Assembly: GCA_025201865.1 (NCBI GenBank) | Contig: MU602835.1 | Coordinates: 1 to 40,928 of the forward strand | Direction: 5' to 3' | Source: Ramicandelaber brevisporus | Taxonomy: Eukaryota; Kickxellomycota; Ramicandelaberales; Ramicandelaberaceae | DNA: 40,928 nt | Notes under the pieces: model-generated | Told to the model about the DNA's origin: nothing | The model's database searches: none | What the model saw: the letters and a program-made list of their open reading frames with translations, nothing else | Shown here: in pieces, positions 25,674 through 36,298 of the stretch | Layout: the number at the start of each line of letters is the position of its first letter | How positions within the stretch are numbered: the first letter of the stretch is position 1 | Position numbers and translations under genes: made by a program

Positions 25674-26981
25674 TTATGATGCCTCGCAGTATACCTTGAC
25701 CATCTTGTCAGCTCCGCCGGTAATGAGCCTCAATCCGGTGCGATCAAATGTGCAGCAAAGGACCCCGTTCTCTGAAGAGAGCGATCCCGGATGCGGTGGA
25801 GTTACTAAAGTTTGAACATGTGCTGCGCTCGTCCAATCCCACATTGTGAGAGCACCATCATCACATCCAGCTACGAGAAGGCCGTCATCGTTGAGCGCGA
25901 GCCCATTCGCTATCGATCCAGCTGCAGCAGTAGTAGTGGTAGTGGCAGTAGCGGCCCGCTCAGTTCCAAACACATCAATCAGGGTGCCTTCGGGGCACCT
26001 CCACTTGCGCACACTGTCTGCCGAGGCTGAAGCAAATGCAAATTCGGTTGGATGCTGCACAAGAGCGCGAACGCTGGTGCTGTGATGTGTGAGAACAGCC
26101 GTCGTTCTCCCCGCTGCCAAATCCCACAGCCTCACCGTTTGATCATGTGATCCCGTAATTACCTGAGGATCGGCTGCTTGGCATTGAATCGCTGATATTG
26201 TGCCTGAATGGCCCTCCAACGCCATAATCTCTCCTCGAGTTCGCATGTCCCAGACTCGGGCAACTTGGTCCCGCCCGCCAGTCACGAGTACATCTAGCCG
26301 AGGATGGAGCGCGACCGAATATACACCGCCAAGGTGACCGTGGTACTGCCGAACAACTTTGTTCTGCTCCAAATCCCAGCATTTGACAGTCTTGTCTTCG
26401 CCCACAGTAAACATGTACGGCTGGCGCGGTGAGATTGCAATGCCGCGCACAGCCGAAATGTGGCCCGTTAATGTGAGCTTGAGAGCTCCAGATGCCACAT
26501 CCCATACCTTGACTGTGCTATCGACACTGCCGGTTGCGAACCATTGGTTGCCTGGTTCAACTGCAATGCTGCGAATCCATCCTTCATGGCCACCAATGAC
26601 TCGCATCAACCGCCACGGCTTATGCTGTCTTTCAGAATGCAGCTCAGGCTCGTCGTCTCTTTCATGCGAGTGATCGCGATTGTAAACAGCAAGCTGCATT
26701 GGGTTATCATTCATTCTAACCTCGTCGTCGTCATCATCATCATCATCATCATCAACATTGTCGTGTTCGCCTGTTTCTGATTCATTCATGGCTGTTTCTT
26801 GCCTTGTGTCAGTGGTTGCTGTTGCTGGAGATGAGCTGGTTGTTGCAAGTCGTGCGCCGCGTTCAAAGTAAAGCTGTGCTCTGATCCGCTCCAGTTCGTG
26901 CTCGGGCTGCTGCTGGAAGGCACCACTATACTGCGCACCAAACAAGGCTGCAGTTCGTCGCTGTGTGGCTGATCCCTGCAT
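25674..26981 (-). CDS. PRP46: Pre-mRNA splicing factor Prp46 / PLRG1 (WD40)
   Basis: A 435-residue protein. The N-terminal 120 residues are hydrophilic with a long Asp run ([13 protein letters not shown]). Seven WD40 repeats follow from [30 protein letters not shown] to near the end, with repeated Trp-Asp strands ([35 protein letters not shown]). The GHEGWIR...W(F)ATGS(V/A)D start and the [15 protein letters not shown] repeat are diagnostic for PLRG1/PRL1/Prp46, a core subunit of the Prp19-associated complex acting at spliceosome activation. The protein is shorter at the N-terminus than human PLRG1 (514). The ATG at 26979-26981 is only 67 bp from the stop of the upstream NUP188 gene, so promoter space is very limited. 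Confidence 0.93.
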   Translation of the reverse strand: MQGSATQRRTAALFGAQYSGAFQQQPEHELERIRAQLYFERGARLATTSSSPATATTDTRQETAMNESETGEHDNVDDDDDDDDDDEVRMNDNPMQLAVYNRDHSHERDDEPELHSERQHKPWRLMRVIGGHEGWIRSIAVEPGNQWFATGSVDSTVKVWDVASGALKLTLTGHISAVRGIAISPRQPYMFTVGEDKTVKCWDLEQNKVVRQYHGHLGGVYSVALHPRLDVLVTGGRDQVARVWDMRTRGEIMALEGHSGTISAIQCQAADPQVITGSHDQTVRLWDLAAGRTTAVLTHHSTSVRALVQHPTEFAFASASADSVRKWRCPEGTLIDVFGTERAATATTTTTAAAGSIANGLALNDDGLLVAGCDDGALTMWDWTSAAHVQTLVTPPHPGSLSSENGVLCCTFDRTGLRLITGGADKMVKVYCEAS

Positions 26982-27048
26982 AGTGGAGTTATTGAAAAAA
27001 GTAATTTTTGAAAAAGGAAGTTAATAAAGGCTATGTGCTACGATTATA

Positions 27049-30000
27049 TTAGAGCTGGATACGCTGAAGGAGCTCATCCAGATCGCCGCTTGAGTTGAAT
27101 GCAGCCACCAATCGCTTCGAGATATCCTTCCACTGAGGCATGTGCATCGCCATGGTCTCCACAACTAATAGCTGAGCCTCTGTCTCATCGCGAGGACCTG
27201 GTGGCAGCCGGTCAAGGGTCCGATGGAGTCGAATACTTGCAGTGTGCTGTGCCAGCAATCCAACAGCGAGCTCGAGAGTCTGTGCGGTAAGAGTGCGATC
27301 AGAGGAATCGCCATCTTGAGTCTGGTTGCTAGAATCAGCATTGGGGCGAGAAGTGGACGAGGAGAACGGCGAGGGCAGGCTGAGTCCAGATGTGGCAACA
27401 GTGCGGCGGCCAAGGAAACTTGGAGTCTCCAGGACAGGATTGGCAACAGATGTAGATGGCTGCTTATTAAGAATCACATCGAGTAGCTCGACGCACTCTT
27501 GGATAATGGAGAAGATTGAGCCAGCAGTGAGGCGACGGTGTTCGGTCAGCTCACTGGCAGACAGTGCACCATTGAACCGGCCCTGCTCAGGTGGATCCAT
27601 AGTAACATGAACAACCTGAATTGGCGGACATGGAACACGACGGCCGCTGCTCAGTGTTGAGATCCAGCGTCCAAATGCTCGATCCTCGTCAGTGCCATTG
27701 AGCTGGCGATCAGAGTCCAAGCTGGAGCTGCCAGTGGACAGGATAGCAAGTGCGAGCAAGGCAGTGCGTGACACGTCAAGAAGCTGAACAGGCGAGATTG
27801 GACGTCTAAAGAGGGCAGTATCAGGTTCAGGAACAACAGTGCGGCCAGGTGCCGGTGAGGTATGACGAGCAGGTGTCTGAGCATGGAAGTCGAGCCTGCC
27901 AAATGTTGGGTTGCTGGTGAGCTGAGAGAGGCGCTCGGGGTGAGAGAGGCAGTTGGCCATTGAGCGAGCAATTACACCACAAACACCGGTAAGGAAGTCG
28001 GCCCGATTGGACTCGGATAGATCCAGCGGTGCGAGCTTTCCATTAGTACCAGGTTGGATGTATGGTGAATGGAGCTTGTACTGGCGTTCAAACTGAGCAG
28101 CAGTAAGGCGAGACGAGACTGAAAGAACGTGTGTAACGGACATGGCGTGAACAATGCGTGCAGTGGCATGGGCTTGAGTAACGACGAGCTGCGATATTTC
28201 TTCACCTTCGAGATGACTGACGACCACATCAATCAGAGGCATCAGCGATTCAAACGTAGTGGAAACGAATGCCACGAAGTGATCCTGGGCATTGTTACGA
28301 GCCAATGATGACGCATGGGCAGCCATTGCGGAGAAGAGCAAGCCGGCGAGTGTCCAGAGCTTGTTAGAGACTGAGCAAATGGCTGCATTCTCGTAAGTAA
28401 ATTGGTCTGGAGCATTCATCGAGTACTGGAGGACGCTGATGACGGTGTCGGATGTAAATGCGCCAGCCAGATTGTTCTTGAGAAGCACTGATGCGGCTTG
28501 GAGGTCAGACTGGGCAAGGAACACAATAAGCTCCACAGCACGCACAAGATAGTGAAGGGACTCTGCAGTATGTGAGCAGGTCAGCAAAGACATCAATGCG
28601 CCAGACACGACGTGGACATGGGTCAAAGCAGATGCCGAACCAGTGCGGGAGGTGGACTCGAACTCCTGGGCAGCAATGGAGCGATACAGGGCAAACACAA
28701 CGTCAAACAACTGGCGAGGAACAGGCGGATTCTGGCTGGATGGCGTACCGGATGCCAGCGAGATGCGAGCACAGATTGAGCAGATGGCACGCGTGATGGG
28801 CTCGAGCAGCGCTGAAGCAGCATCATAACCAGTGGATGCGGTGGTATTAGTAGTAATGGTAGTGGTAGCGGTGGTGGTAGACTTGGTGCTAAGCAGAGCG
28901 AGAAGACAGCGCATCATTGGCAATAAATGACCAATCTCAGAAGTCTCATCAATGCGCTCGATATCACCCTTGAAGCCTTCGAGATACTTGGCTGCATGAA
29001 CAGCAGTGTCACGAGGAGAGGGCAGACGAGAGCCATATTTGCTGACAATCAGCTCGATGGTGGATGCAATGGCGGCGCGTCGACCGTAGGTTGGAGCCAA
29101 ATTGAGGACTGAGGTGTACATTGCGTCTTCAGCAGCAGGGTCAAGCGGCTGTTCGGCGAGTGACTTGATAAGAAGCTCGAGTAGCTCTGCGACAAATGCA
29201 GGCTTCCAGGTCTTTGGCAGTGTACCAAAAAGCAGAATCTCTAGAGTGGTCATCCATGCCTTGAATACTCTTTCCTGCACATCGAGAAGAGCAATGCTGT
29301 TCGATATACTCGGTCCAATATCAACCAGCGATTGAGCAAACTCGTGCAATCCACTGTTGAACAGCTTGTCAAGTGCATTCATTGAGTGCACGCCTCCATA
29401 AACATAATCCACACTATTGCTGCCAATAGCATCACTAACCAATCCAGAACGCAACAGCTCATCAGACTTGGTGCCAGCACGAACGGTTGCAGCGTAGGAA
29501 GGATGGAACAGTGCATCGAGCTGGATAGTAATGCTGTCAATAGACATTGCTTCTCGGACAGCTGCACTCAGCTCATTTGAATAACGCTGGTCAAATGTGG
29601 ACTTGAGGAGCTTGCCTGAAATGCGCTTGAATGCAGCCAAGTCAGTCAGCAGAGAGCATGCTGAAGACGACAGCCAGGTCTCCAGGTCACTTGACGGTGT
29701 TGATTGGTTGCCATGGGATGACTGGAGTCGCAGCCTAATAAAGACTTCTGAAGCAAAGATGCTCAGAGCAGAGTGCTGCATCGAATGCAACATACACAGT
29801 TCACCAGCCAAAGCGGCATCTTCTACAGCGCTGTTATCGTTGGATGCAAACAAGATGACAGTGTCCCAGAGATCAGAGTCAGCACGCATCTTGGGCAGAA
29901 TGGCATCAAAGCTGGCAGGTGATGACCACAGGTTAGCCAAAATACTAAGCGCATAGCATGGAAGCGGGGCAATGTGCTCCAAGCTAAGCTCCGGCTTTGC

Positions 30001-33000
30001 TGACTTCTTGTCGGCTGAAGGTGTTGCTGCTGCTTTGACTGCGGTGATGAGCTGATGCAAGTTACAGTCGGTGGGAATCGTACGCCAGCGGTGGGCTGCA
30101 TCAACGTCATCAGTGCCCAGTAGAAGATACGCGCCAAGCACAGGCTGGTTTCTCACAATGGTGCGCAGGAGTTGTACTGCGGAGCTCTGTGCATCCTGCA
30201 TCGACTCGCTGCCTCCAGCGTGGACATGACTGCCAGCAGTGTTACTGTGCACAGTGACTCGACGATTGCCAGAGAGATCAGTACGCAATCCACGCTCAAG
30301 CATAGCAGCACAGGGTGAGCCCATCAACATGGACTCAAACGGCTGAGTTAAGCGAAGCACATTGTATGCAATGGAGCGCATCTGAGCATCTGACTGGAGA
30401 GTTGCAAAGTAAACAATGAGCTCGGCATACTCAGAATAGCACTCTGAGAGTACAGAGCGAATGCGAGCAACACCAGACGAGGCTGACGGAGATGATGCGT
30501 CATCAATCACAGCGACCTGTAGCATGGTGTATAAGAGTGACATTGTCCACTTACTAGACGTGATCAATTGCTGGCGAGTGTCTAAATCCAATCCAGCTAC
30601 AGACAATCTACTACGAACACTAGTCAGAATAGTCAGTAGTGGATACACTTCTGCTGTAGTAATATTTGAGATGAGACGCAGCTTCAGATATTCACGAGCC
30701 ATGGCCAGTGGATTCCAGGCAGAAGAAGCAGAAGAAGCAGAGGAAGGAGAAGGAGAGGAAGGAGAGGAGCTGACGTGAACAAGGTCAACCGAGCGATTAT
30801 CCAACAAAGAGCAGAATACAGAGTGGATTAGCTTGGTGATGTTGAAGGTGTCTCCTGCAGCCCACTTGGAGGGAGTTCCTAGTTTGAGATGGAAATCAGT
30901 AAATAGCCAATGGATGATTGATGCAATAACTTGGCTTCGCTTTTGGTAGATATCAACCTCAGACTCTGATTGAATAAATGATGGAAGGGGCTGGATTAAG
31001 TAGTCACTTGCATTCTCAATTAAATTAACGCAAAACTCCACTGCATTCGTTGTAACGTCAGATGGAATGTTATTATCAAGCATTAATTTACCAAATCTGC
31101 AACGTGATGACTGATTAGAGACATTAACCAAATCCATTGCATTGGCCACCGAATCATATGGAGAGAATGACTGAGTGGCTGATAATATTTGTAAAACAGA
31201 TGCCACTGTCTCATGGGAAGCAGGTACAATTGTGTGCATAATCAATGAAGCACGGCGTTGCAATTCAGGAGTTAATCTGTCGGCTTTAAGCAAATGACCA
31301 AGTGATAGCAGGAGCGGATACATTAGCCTGGCTGTATCCTCGTTAAGCTTGGCTTCAACCATCGCAGGTATAATTGATCTGACCAGAGGAAGGGTTACAT
31401 CCAATAGAGCTTGCGGCGTCACAAATAGCTCATCGTTAAACTTATATTCATCATCAGGCGACCCAATGGAGGATATGGCTGCACTTACTGCAGATTTGAT
31501 AGCTGATATACCATTTACGGGGGTATTCCATCTAATGAAAACGCTGTTTGAAAGCGTATCGTTAATGATTTGACCCTGAGTGTTGGTTGGTATAACTATA
31601 TCGCTCATCCAGTAGGGTCCATTTACATCTCGTATCGCGCTGATAAATCCTTCTTCTGTGCCTGCAATTCTCATTCCAGAAGGCAGCTGTAACGTGCATG
31701 TGGGTAAGCCAACCAAGAATTCAACTACACATCCAGCTGCTTGGCCTGAACTGAAGCTTGACAAGAATTTAGCCAATGTAACAAAGTCAGCCGGGAATCT
31801 AGCTGTAATGTAATCCAGTAAGCCTTGATGCTCATTTGCACTGTTGGTCAGCTCCAAGGGACGCAGAATCTTCCAGTATTCAACAGAAGCCTTCTCATCA
31901 TCCACGCCGAGATCACACATGCATGAAATTATTAAATCGTTCTGAGGCATATTAATGATTGGATAAACGGGCACCAATACCGAAAACATTTGAATAAATA
32001 ATGAACGCACAACTGTTCTTAATCCATATCCATCAGCAAACGGAGCCTGGCAAATCTTGCTAGTGATGATTGCATTCAGCGAATTAAATGCACAATATGT
32101 TTGAGCAAAATCAATCAAATAGCGATAGCGTTCCTTATTATTAACAACCTCAAGAATATTAATAAAGTAATCCTCTGTATATGAAAAAGATGATGATGAT
32201 GACGAAAACGAAGCAGAATCTTCAACCAATCTGTTAATAAAATCCACATCAGGTGTATAGCTATTAATTAACTCAATAATATCATCATCAACTGGATTAT
32301 CATTAATTCGATTCACACTGGTTAGATTAGTTTGCGATTCATAAAAGAAGTTGTTCACAATCGCCCATGCAAACATAATTAAACTAGCGTGGGCTGCATC
32401 TCTTCTACCCATCAACTTTTGCACCAATTTATCAGCATCAAGGAATGCTTCAACGTTCCATACAATGTGCTTAATTGATTTCTCTTGAAGACGTGGATTA
32501 TGCTCCCGCTTTAACAGTGCAATCAAATTGAAGCTTTGGATGACTAAAGTAGACGCCAACATGGCCACATGTGCTCTGCTGACTAACAAATTGCTATCCA
32601 TACTGCGCGAGTTGGATGAAAATTCTCCACTAAACGCCTCGATATCGTACAACATTTGAAACATAATTGGAACTGCTGAGCCTGGCAATGTGAAATCAGA
32701 GTGATCTCCAATTGCAATCAACAATGACAGCAGAGCTTCTTCCTCGGCGGACTGCTGCGTATACCAGTGAGCACCAAACATTAATGACTTTGGCAAGTGA
32801 TTGGATGGAACAACTGTAGTCTTTAGTGAGCGCAGCATTTTAAAGATGCGCACTCTATACGAGCCTCCACTTTCATCAGTTTCATCAGTAGACTCTCTCC
32901 GGAGCGCACTCTTAATATCAGACACTGCCGTTGTACACAAGTATGCCAGCTCAGTTAATTCATCTTGATCAGTGATTGCATTCTGTGAGTATTCTTTAGC

Positions 33001-33641
33001 CACAAGAAAGATCCGAGCAGCACATTTAACAATTGCAACTCTCTGCCCACGGATATATGTCAACAAACGCTCAATCCCACCATCCGTCAGTAAACCAGTC
33101 GACTCATCGGTGGGAAGCTCAGCCTCGTTATCGAATGCATATTGCTTCATCAGCACAAATATGCGAGGCTCGTTCACATTGAGCACTTTACTGGCATGCT
33201 TAACGCAATCATGCTCCTTCTTTGTAATTGTCACTTTGGCAGCTTCAGTCGACAGTGCAGGCGATGCTGTAGACAGGTTGATTGATGACGATGTAAGCTC
33301 CTTTGAACTAGCATCGGTTGATGGCCCAAAATCATTCAGCAAATTGACAAGAAGATGTTTGTTATGAGCCAAAGCAAAGCGCAATGGCTGATTTTGAATC
33401 TGCAAGCCCGATTCTGGCTCTTCCAGCAATGCAAGCAGTGCTTGAGGTGAACTGTTTTATTGTTTACAGCAAAGTGTCAAGCGATGCATACAGCGACGAT
33501 GTCAGCAAAACACTCTTCTTCATCAGATAAACAAATCGCTGAACGCGTCTCGTAATAGACAGTACTATATCTGCTACAAAGGCAGCTACTTCTCCTCGCT
33601 GCGACGTGTACGTACCTGTCGTAAACCTGAGACAAGCTCAT
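27049..33641 (-). CDS. NUP188: Nuclear pore inner-ring nucleoporin, Nup188-like (two exons)
   Basis: One frame of 6.4 kb plus a proposed 26-nt first exon gives 2142 residues. The long frame has no ATG for its first 90 or so residues, and a stop lies just upstream of them. Joining 33641-33616 to 33451-27049 supplies an ATG and MSLSQVYDSSPQALLALLEE in frame. The protein is almost all alpha-helical solenoid. The N-terminal part matches Nup188 in pattern (KVLNVNEPRIFVLMKQYAFDN; HASLIMFAWAIVNNFF), and a beta-rich insertion near 560-640 (PTNTQGQIINDTLSNSVFIRWNTP) fits the Nup188 SH3-like element. Nup188 stabilises the inner ring with Nic96/Nup93. Nup192/205 is the alternative, less likely on the N-terminal pattern. 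The 5' third is visibly more AT-rich than the 3' part. Confidence 0.7.
33452..33615 (-). other. Proposed 164-bp intron in NUP188
   Basis: The donor reads CAG/GTACGT and the acceptor AAAACAG/TTCACC. Branch-like sequences lie 25 nt (CTTGAC) and 50 nt (GCTGAC) before the acceptor. Splicing joins a 26-nt exon starting ATGAGCTTGTCT to the long frame without a shift. This is the only intron I could support in the window. Confidence 0.65.
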
Positions 33642-33783
33642 ACTTGCAATTTGGAGGACGTTTCTTTCTTTCTTTCTTTCTTTATTTGATTTTGTGGGAT
33701 CAGCAACGCTGCAAATCCCACCTCAAAAAAAAACTGCCTCCAAAACATTATTCTCTTTGCCAAAAGCACATCTCAAACCCACA
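33642..33783. promoter_or_regulatory. 142-bp divergent intergenic region of NUP188 and HEM25
   Basis: Contains a (TTTC)n pyrimidine repeat at 33661-33683 and an A run at 33724-33731. Both genes must start their transcription in or near this short interval. Confidence 0.55.
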
Positions 33784-34794
33784 ATGACTGCAACCACCAA
33801 GAAGAACGCAACGACGCACCTCGCGGCTGGTGCCGTGTCAGGTTTCGTGAGCTGTATTGCATTGCAGCCATTTGATCTCATCAAGACCCGAATGCAGCAG
33901 CCGAACTATGCAGCGCAGCCAAACTCTGTGGCCACAAACGGACTAATCAGCCGGAGCACGTTAATAGCCACGACCCGCAATGTGGTGGCCACCGATGGGG
34001 TGCTGGGACTGTGGCGAGGAACTTGGCCAACAATCATCCGCAATGTGCCTGGGATGGCAATGTATTTTGGCACGCTGAACCAGGTACGCACCGCAATCAC
34101 CGCATTTGAGCAACAGCTTGGACGCCACGATGCATTGCCTCAGAATGGACAAAAGCCGCAATTATCAAACACTGCCAATCTTGTATCAGGTGCAACATCG
34201 CGTGCAGCCGTTGGATTCATCATGATGCCAATCACGACTCTTAAGGTGCGCTTTGAGAGCAGTTATTATTCAAAAGCATACTCTGCAGGCATATGGTCAG
34301 CAACTCGTCAGCTGGTTAGTAAAGAAGGAGTCCGCGGTCTGTTTGCTGGAGCGGTGCCGACAGCCATCCGTGATGCACCATATGCTGGTGTCTATGTCCT
34401 GTGCTACGAAAAGTGCAAGCTTCTACTGCGCTCCCTCCCAGCTGCCAAGGGAGATAGCTTGCTGTCATCCACCGTGACACAGAACATGACTGCAGGCATC
34501 CTAGCCGGTGGACTGGCTACAGTGCTCACTCAGCCCTTTGACATGCTAAAAACGCGAATGCAATTACAACCTGCGCAGTATGGCAGTGGAAGCAGCAATG
34601 GAGTGTTCCGTGCATTTGTCAAAATCTGGCGTGACGATGGCTTCATGGGATTCTTCCGTGGCTCGTCACTGCGCATCATGCGCAAAGGTTTATCCGCTGC
34701 CATCTCATGGACAATGTATGAAGAGCTCGTACGCATTATTGAAGACAGACGGATCCGTCATGCATCGCACACCGAAGCATTGGCTGCAAATTAG
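33784..34794 (+). CDS. HEM25: Mitochondrial glycine carrier Hem25 / SLC25A38
   Basis: A 336-residue carrier from the ATG at 33784; the frame extends upstream but without another ATG. It has three mitochondrial carrier repeats, each with the signature helix end: QPFDLIKTRMQQ, MPITTLKVRFESS and QPFDMLKTRMQLQ. The middle repeat's P-I-T-x-x-K-x-R-x-E-S sequence and the opening THLAAGAVSGFVSCIALQPFDLIKTRMQ are typical of the SLC25A38/Hem25 group. This carrier brings glycine into mitochondria for 5-aminolevulinate and haem synthesis. Length and six-helix topology are normal. The FRG(T/S) segments (LWRGTWPTIIRNVPGMAMYF, FFRGSSLRIMRKG) are also conserved. AATAAA at 34892-34897 is a possible poly(A) signal. 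Confidence 0.9.
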   Translation: MTATTKKNATTHLAAGAVSGFVSCIALQPFDLIKTRMQQPNYAAQPNSVATNGLISRSTLIATTRNVVATDGVLGLWRGTWPTIIRNVPGMAMYFGTLNQVRTAITAFEQQLGRHDALPQNGQKPQLSNTANLVSGATSRAAVGFIMMPITTLKVRFESSYYSKAYSAGIWSATRQLVSKEGVRGLFAGAVPTAIRDAPYAGVYVLCYEKCKLLLRSLPAAKGDSLLSSTVTQNMTAGILAGGLATVLTQPFDMLKTRMQLQPAQYGSGSSNGVFRAFVKIWRDDGFMGFFRGSSLRIMRKGLSAAISWTMYEELVRIIEDRRIRHASHTEALAAN

Positions 34795-34996
34795 ATAAAA
34801 AAAAAACACTCGTCAGTAGGCATCTTGTACATTTACTCAACTAACCTCCCTTTATGATAGATATTATGTTCCCCCTCTTCTTTTTTTTTTTAATAAAAAG
34901 CAGGCAATACAATCCTCCTCTACAAACAATCAAAAACATAGATAACCAGATGGATAGATAGGTAGGCAGATAGATAGACAGGTAGATGGCGCTCTG
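34795..34996. terminator. Shared 3' region of HEM25 and AARSD1 with possible poly(A) signal
   Basis: A 202-bp convergent gap with an A run at 34797-34806, a T run at 34881-34891, AATAAA at 34892-34897 (+) and a degenerate ATAG/GTAG repeat at 34940-34985. Confidence 0.45.
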
Positions 34997-36268
34997 TTAA
35001 AGCTGCTGAATCTTGGCAAATACATTTTGAAGATTGGGCCATGATGGCGCTTTACCTTGCCAACGGCCACCGCGTCCACCACCTCGCAGACCTGGAACGC
35101 TGTTAGTCAAGAGCTTGCCTACAGACGTAACTGCGGTCGCATCCTGGCCAACGACCAGGGCTGCACCACCATCTTTGGCTTCGCCGCCAACCAAGACAGC
35201 AGCACGCAGTGAACCAGGGGCTGCCTTCTCGAGAAGGGCAGCAGAGATGGCAGAAAGCATGTCCATATCAGCATCTTCGCGATGAAGACTGGCAATACCA
35301 TTCTGCAGCACATCTGGTGCAAGTAGAGATTGTGCAATGTATGGAGCCAGTTCACGGGACAGCCTAGTTGTACTCTTTGTGGCAGCTCTGGCAGAATCCT
35401 GCAGACGCTTCACAGCATCGACCTGCATATCCACTCCGCCCGAGAGCAATCCAGTCAATGTGCGGGAATGGTCATGCAGCTTGCCGAGAAGCTGGAGAAC
35501 TCTTCCACCCGCTACAAAATGCAGCTTCACATTGCCTCCACTAACTCGCTCCATGTGAAGCAACTTGATGGATTGCAAGTGGGCCGAATTCTGCATGTGC
35601 GTTCCGCAGCACGGATTGCGGTCCATGTCGCCAATCGACACAACACGCACGGCCAAGTCACCCGAGCCAGCAAGGTCGTCGGGCAGCTTGTCCAGGCTGA
35701 CTCCGGTGCTGCTGGATATATCGCTCTTTGTGATGGTGGCCACCGAGATTGGCAGCGAAGCGCGAATGTATTCGTCAATGTGAGCCTCGGCAGTGGCAAT
35801 TTGATCGATGGTTGGTGCCTGCTTGCCCTTTGCACCGGAATCAAGCTCAATGTAGGATATCTCACTTCCTAGCGACCAAGACACTGTGCGCAATCCAAGC
35901 TCCTTCTCGATAACAGCCGTAATGAGATGCTGGCCAGTGTGTTGCTGCATGACATCAAACCGTCTCGTATAGTCAACTTCGAGCTTAACAGATGTGCCTT
36001 CGGCAAGCTGCTTCGGCACCACATGAACTGCAGAGAGGCCACGGCGTTGCACAGTAACAACGGGAGTGCCGTCAATAGTGCCGTGATCAGCTGGCTGGCC
36101 ACCACCCTCGGGAAAGAGAACAGTGTCGTCCAGCGTCACTTCAAAGTGTCCAGGCTGAGTAGCGCTTGGTTTGCACTCCACGACGATGGCATCAAGGGTG
36201 CGCTGATACGAGTCTCGCTGGCAAGCCAGTCGGCCAACTGGGATCGAGATCAAGGTTGGATTAGTCAT
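34997..36268 (-). CDS. AARSD1: Alanyl-tRNA editing protein, AlaX / AARSD1 type
   Basis: A 423-residue protein from the ATG at 36266-36268. It has the AlaRS editing fold: an N-terminal beta-rich part with LFPEGGGQPADHG, then the metal site H110-x3-H114 in QQHTGQHL and C220-x3-H224 in NPCCGTHMQ. These residues hydrolyse Ser-tRNA(Ala) and Gly-tRNA(Ala) mischarged by alanyl-tRNA synthetase. The C-terminal part resembles the C-Ala-like domain of AARSD1 (GGAALVVGQDA...). Length matches AARSD1 (about 412 in human). It lies only 30 bp after the stop of the same-strand acyl-CoA dehydrogenase gene, so its promoter must be inside that gene or the two share a transcript. Confidence 0.93.
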   Translation of the reverse strand: MTNPTLISIPVGRLACQRDSYQRTLDAIVVECKPSATQPGHFEVTLDDTVLFPEGGGQPADHGTIDGTPVVTVQRRGLSAVHVVPKQLAEGTSVKLEVDYTRRFDVMQQHTGQHLITAVIEKELGLRTVSWSLGSEISYIELDSGAKGKQAPTIDQIATAEAHIDEYIRASLPISVATITKSDISSSTGVSLDKLPDDLAGSGDLAVRVVSIGDMDRNPCCGTHMQNSAHLQSIKLLHMERVSGGNVKLHFVAGGRVLQLLGKLHDHSRTLTGLLSGGVDMQVDAVKRLQDSARAATKSTTRLSRELAPYIAQSLLAPDVLQNGIASLHREDADMDMLSAISAALLEKAAPGSLRAAVLVGGEAKDGGAALVVGQDATAVTSVGKLLTNSVPGLRGGGRGGRWQGKAPSWPNLQNVFAKIQQL

Positions 36269-36298
36269 CTTCAAAAGGCGGTGTGCTGATGAGTAAGA

